Below, piece by piece: positions 60,530-64,000 of a stretch of DNA of 64,000 nucleotides (its first letter is position 1; each line of letters begins with the position of its first letter). The stretch is taken from the NCBI RefSeq assembly GCF_014652355.1, contig NZ_BMYQ01000004.1, forward strand, positions 62,001 to 126,000, written 5' to 3'. The notes below the pieces were generated by a model, which ran no database searches, was not told where the DNA came from, and was given only the letters and a program-made list of their open reading frames with translations. Source of the stretch: Gemmobacter lanyuensis. Lineage in GTDB: Bacteria > Pseudomonadota > Alphaproteobacteria > Rhodobacterales > Rhodobacteraceae. The position numbers and the translations under genes were made by a program.

Positions 60530-60647
60530 GCTTTGCGCGGCACCCGGCCGCAGGCGCGGCTCACGCATTCGCGCCTTGAGGGGGCGGGATTTTTCGCTAC
60601 TCTCTGCCCCGGGGCCGCCGCAGAACGGCCCGTGACAGGAGTGCCGA

Positions 60648-62561
60648 ATGTCCCGATCCCGTGCCGCCGCCAAAGCCGCCGTTTCCCCGCTTCACCCCGC
60701 GTTGCACTGGCTTGGCCTCGGATTGGCCGCGCTGTCGGTGGGGATGGTCGCGACACTGGCCCGGGCAGAAGATGGCGTCACCGTCGCGCATGGCATCTCG
60801 ACCTTCGGGGATCTGAAATACCCGGCCGATTTCCAGCATCTGGACTATGTGAACCCCGATGCCCCCAAGGGCGGTGAAATCAGCGAATGGACGATGGGCG
60901 GGTTCGATTCCATGAACCCCTTTTCGGTCAAGGGCGTGGCGGGCAGCCTGTCCACCATCATGCTCGAATCGATCCTGACCGGAACGGCGGATGAGATCGG
61001 CGCAGCTTACTGCCTGCTCTGCGAGACGATGGAATATCCTGCCGACCGGTCCTGGGTGATCTTCAACCTGCGCCCCGAAGCCAAGTTTTCGGACGGCACG
61101 CCGCTGACGGCTGAGGACGTGCTCTTTTCCTATAAAACTTTTCTGGCCAAGGGCCTGACCGATTACCGCGCCGTGCTGGGCCAGCAGGTCGAAAAGGTCG
61201 AGGTGCTGGACCCCCACAAGATCAAGTTCACCTTCAAGGCCGAATTCCCCAAACGCGACCTGCCGCAAGAGGTGGGGGGGCTGCCGATCCTGTCGAAGGC
61301 GCAATATGAACGCGACGGCCTCGATCTCGAGGAAAGCACGCTGAAGCCCTATATCGGCTCCGGCCCCTATATGTTCGACCGGATGGAGGTGGGCCGCACC
61401 CTCGTCTACAAGCGCAACCCCGATTACTGGGGCGCGGATCTGCCGATCAACAAGGGCCGCAACAATTTCGACCGCATCCGACTGGAATATTTCGCAGACA
61501 GCTCGGCCGCGTTCGAGGCGTTCAAATCCGGGACCTATACCTTCCGCAACGAAAGCTCGTCCAAGCAATGGGCGACGGGTTATGATTTCCCGGCGCTGAC
61601 CGCGGGGCATGTGGTGAAGGCCGAACTGCCCAATGGCAACAAGGCCACCGGGCAGGCCTTCCTGTTCAACCTGCGCCGCGACACCTTTCAGGATCCCCGC
61701 GTGCGCGAGGCGATCGGCCTGATGTTCAACTTCGAATGGTCGAACCAGACGCTGTTCTACGGGCTGTACAAGCGCATCAATTCGGTCTGGGAAAACAGCT
61801 GGCTTGCAGCCGAAGGCACCCCCTCGCCCGAGGAGGCGGCGATTCTCAAGCCCCTGGTCGATGAAGGGTTGCTGCCCGCCACGATCCTGACCGACGCGCC
61901 CGTGATGGCGCCCGTGTCTTCTGACCGGCAGCTTGATCGCAAGGCGCTGCGCGCGGCCTCGAAACTTCTGGATGATGCGGGCTGGCCGGTGGGCGAGGGC
62001 GGTCTGCGCCGGAACGCCAAGGGTGAGGTGCTGAAGATCGAATTCCTCAATGATGACCCGTCCTTTGACCGCGTCATCAACCCCTTCGTGGAAAACCTGC
62101 GCGCGCTTGGCGTCGATGCGGTGAACACCAAGGTGGACCCGGCGCAGATGGAAAGCCGCACCCGCCCGCCGCAATATGATTTCGACATCATCACCGGGCG
62201 CGCGGCATCAAGCTATATCTCGGGGGCAGAGCTGAAGCAGTACTATGGCTCGGCCACGGCGGATGTATCGGCCTTCAACCTGATGGGGCTGAAAAGCCCG
62301 GCGGTGGATCGGCTGATTGATGTGCTGCTCGCGGCCGACAACAAGGATGCCCTGACGGTTGCCACCAAGGCGATGGACCGCGTGCTGCGTGCCGAACGCT
62401 TCTGGGTGCCGCAATGGTTCAAGGATACCCATACGGTGGCCTATTTCGACATGTTCGCCCACCCCGAGGCCCTGCCGCCCTACGCTCTGGGCGAGCTGGA
62501 TTTCTGGTGGTATGACGCCGAAAAGGCCGCCGCCCTGAAAGCTGCTGGCGCCATCAAATAA
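60648..62561 (+). CDS. yejA: Oligopeptide ABC transporter periplasmic binding protein (YejA-like)
   Basis: A 637-residue family 5 extracellular solute-binding protein. The N-terminus has a basic start and hydrophobic core ([20 protein letters not shown]) with cleavage expected near residue 42. The YejA start of the mature protein ([29 protein letters not shown]) and [26 protein letters not shown] are typical. It binds peptides (in enterobacteria including microcin C). AGGAG precedes the ATG. yejB and yejE follow closely. Confidence 0.92.
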   Translation: MSRSRAAAKAAVSPLHPALHWLGLGLAALSVGMVATLARAEDGVTVAHGISTFGDLKYPADFQHLDYVNPDAPKGGEISEWTMGGFDSMNPFSVKGVAGSLSTIMLESILTGTADEIGAAYCLLCETMEYPADRSWVIFNLRPEAKFSDGTPLTAEDVLFSYKTFLAKGLTDYRAVLGQQVEKVEVLDPHKIKFTFKAEFPKRDLPQEVGGLPILSKAQYERDGLDLEESTLKPYIGSGPYMFDRMEVGRTLVYKRNPDYWGADLPINKGRNNFDRIRLEYFADSSAAFEAFKSGTYTFRNESSSKQWATGYDFPALTAGHVVKAELPNGNKATGQAFLFNLRRDTFQDPRVREAIGLMFNFEWSNQTLFYGLYKRINSVWENSWLAAEGTPSPEEAAILKPLVDEGLLPATILTDAPVMAPVSSDRQLDRKALRAASKLLDDAGWPVGEGGLRRNAKGEVLKIEFLNDDPSFDRVINPFVENLRALGVDAVNTKVDPAQMESRTRPPQYDFDIITGRAASSYISGAELKQYYGSATADVSAFNLMGLKSPAVDRLIDVLLAADNKDALTVATKAMDRVLRAERFWVPQWFKDTHTVAYFDMFAHPEALPPYALGELDFWWYDAEKAAALKAAGAIK

Positions 62562-62583
62562 CAAGAACGGGCAGACGCACCCC

Positions 62584-63741
62584 ATGGGCGCCTATATCTT
62601 CCGACGGCTCTTGCTGATCCTTCCGACGCTATTCGGGATCATGCTGATCAACTTCACCCTGACCCAGTTTGTGCCAGGGGGGCCTGTTGAACAGGTCCTT
62701 GCCCGGCTGGAAGGGCAGGGGGATGCGTTCCAGAACATCTCGGGCGGTGGGGATGCCGGGGTGGAAGACCCCGGCGCCTCGGGGTCCGAGGGCAGCTATA
62801 TCGGCGCGCGCGGTCTGCCGCCCGAATTCATTGATGCGCTTGAGGTGCAGTTCGGCTTTGCCCGCATCACCTGCGCGCCGGGCTATGACGGCCCTGTCAC
62901 CACCAAGGCGCCCGAATGTGCCAAGGAACCCATCGCCCTGATGGAGCGGTTCTGGATCATGATGGGCAACTATGCCCGCTTCGATTTCGGGCAAAGCTAT
63001 TTCCGGTCCATCTCGGTGGTGGATCTGGTGCTGGAAAAGATGCCGGTCTCGATCTCGCTGGGGCTGTGGTCCACGCTGATCGCCTATCTGATCTCGATCC
63101 CGATGGGCATCCGCAAGGCGGTGCGGGATGGCTCCAGCTTTGATACCTGGACCTCGGGCATCATCATTATCGGCTATGCCATCCCCGGTTTCCTGTTTGC
63201 CATCCTTCTGCTGGTGGTCTTCGCAGGGGGCAGCTACTACCAATGGTTCCCCTTGCGGGGTTTGACCTCTGACAACTGGGAGGAGCTGTCCTGGCTGGGC
63301 AAGATCGCGGATTACGCCTGGCACATGGTGCTGCCGGTCACGGCCTCGACCATTTCCAGCTTTGCCACGCTGACCCTTCTGACCAAGAACAGCTTCCTTG
63401 ATGAAATCCGCAAGCAATATGTGATGACCGCCCGCGCCAAGGGCCTGTCCGAGGGGCGGGTGCTTTATGGCCATGTCTTCCGCAATGCCATGCTGATCGT
63501 GATTGCGGGCTTTCCGGCGATTTTCATCGGGGTGTTCTTCGGCGGGTCGCTCATCATTGAGACGATCTTCTCGCTCGATGGGTTGGGGCGGCTGGGCTAT
63601 GAGGCGGCGATTGCGCGCGATTACCCGGTGCTGTTCGGGACGCTGTTCATCTTTGGCCTGATGGGGCTGGTGGTGGGGATCCTGTCGGACCTGATGTATG
63701 TCTGGGTTGATCCCCGGATTGATTTTGAGCGGAGGGGCTGA
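62584..63741 (+). CDS. yejB: Oligopeptide ABC transporter permease (YejB-like)
   Basis: A 385-residue inner-membrane permease of the DppB/OppB type with the YejB-specific long periplasmic insertion between helices 1 and 2 (residues about 35-125, including a Gly-rich patch and [21 protein letters not shown]). The conserved cytoplasmic loop [26 protein letters not shown] near residue 280 contacts the ATPase. Length slightly above E. coli YejB (364). Starts 22 bases after yejA. Confidence 0.93.
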   Translation: MGAYIFRRLLLILPTLFGIMLINFTLTQFVPGGPVEQVLARLEGQGDAFQNISGGGDAGVEDPGASGSEGSYIGARGLPPEFIDALEVQFGFARITCAPGYDGPVTTKAPECAKEPIALMERFWIMMGNYARFDFGQSYFRSISVVDLVLEKMPVSISLGLWSTLIAYLISIPMGIRKAVRDGSSFDTWTSGIIIIGYAIPGFLFAILLLVVFAGGSYYQWFPLRGLTSDNWEELSWLGKIADYAWHMVLPVTASTISSFATLTLLTKNSFLDEIRKQYVMTARAKGLSEGRVLYGHVFRNAMLIVIAGFPAIFIGVFFGGSLIIETIFSLDGLGRLGYEAAIARDYPVLFGTLFIFGLMGLVVGILSDLMYVWVDPRIDFERRG

Positions 63742-63744
63742 TCC

Positions 63745-64000
63745 ATGGCGCTGTCCCCGCTGAACCAGCGACGCTGGCGCAATTTCAAGGCCAACCGCCG
63801 GGCGTTCTGGTCGCTGTGGATTTTTGCGGTGCTGTTCGGCCTGTCGCTTTTTGCCGAGGTGCTGGCCAATGACCGCCCCCTGCTGGTCAGCCACAAGGGC
63901 GAGTTTTACACCCCCTTCCTGCGGTTCTATCCCGAAACCGAATTCGGCGGTGATTTTCGTACTGAGGCCGCCTATCGCGACCCCGAGGTGCAATGCCTGA
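63745..64000 (+). CDS. yejE: Oligopeptide ABC transporter permease (YejE-like), N-terminal part
   Basis: The first 85 residues of the second permease; the gene continues beyond the right edge. It begins MALSPLNQRRWRNFKANRRA with the first membrane helix FWSLWIFAVLFGLSLFAEVL (residues 21-40) and the periplasmic stretch NDRPLLVSHKGEFYTPFLRF typical of YejE. It starts three bases after the yejB stop. yejF, the ATPase, is expected next. Confidence 0.9.
   Translation, partial: MALSPLNQRRWRNFKANRRAFWSLWIFAVLFGLSLFAEVLANDRPLLVSHKGEFYTPFLRFYPETEFGGDFRTEAAYRDPEVQCL

Noticed and set aside
1-64000. CRISPR arrays, prophage, insertion sequences, toxin-antitoxin pairs
   Set aside because: I looked for regularly spaced repeats, integrase or transposase motifs and small paired genes and found none.

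Overview
The window looks like a chromosomal segment of a GC-rich alphaproteobacterium of the Rhodobacteraceae (Rhodobacter/Paracoccus/roseobacter type). Pointers to this are a three-subunit bc1 complex (Rieske gene at the left edge), a membrane-anchored cytochrome c of the c552/cy type, the fdsGBACD formate dehydrogenase operon, the 41-residue form of L36, a small SRP RNA, and a quaternary-amine (betaine) catabolic island of a kind common in marine and soil members of this family. I see no phage, insertion sequence, transposase or CRISPR array.

Layout. 0-10 kb: housekeeping genes: petA start, a glutathione S-transferase, rpmJ, tRNA-Val(GAC), N-formylglutamate amidohydrolase, DNA polymerase IV with an extra Cys-rich N-terminus, D-amino acid dehydrogenase, a qmcA-nfeD-like membrane pair, pyrF, and two uncharacterised genes. 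10-25 kb: clpB behind a sigma-32-type promoter, a ThiE-like protein, trmJ, heme A synthase, an M32 carboxypeptidase, an MFS transporter, a split and divergent MnmC (separate oxidase and methyltransferase genes), an EamA transporter, uvrC, and an S49 peptidase / small zinc-ribbon membrane protein / SDR operon. Two inverted pairs of a dispersed composite repeat sit at 14.0-14.3 and 21.7-21.9 kb. 25.9-35.5 kb: LysR regulator and the complete NAD-dependent molybdenum formate dehydrogenase operon fdsGBACD with a palindromic operator candidate, then an Hsp70-like protein, pgsA, and moaD-moaE for molybdopterin synthesis.

35.5-53.5 kb is the accessory part. A GNAT enzyme and an enolase-superfamily N-succinylamino acid racemase, divergent from an RpiR regulator, suggest amino acid deracemisation. 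Next come a Rieske betaine monooxygenase and its reductase (gbcAB type) with an SDR and an FAH hydrolase, a LysR regulator, an MttB-family methyltransferase, a TetR regulator behind two palindromic operators, an enolase closely resembling hydroxyproline-betaine 2-epimerase HpbD, two SDRs, a GntR regulator, a ProVWX-type betaine ABC importer and a GlxA/GbdR-type AraC regulator. Read together, this is uptake, epimerisation and demethylation of proline betaine-like osmolytes, with two alternative demethylation chemistries in one cluster and five regulators.

53.5-64 kb returns to housekeeping genes: SRP RNA (ffs), an alpha/beta hydrolase, a HAD phosphatase, a CpdB-type phosphoesterase without a recognisable signal peptide, NudC, an SRPBCC protein, pheA, cytochrome c and yejA-yejB-yejE (the last cut by the window edge). 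All product names come from reading motifs and remembered family features; no database search was possible.
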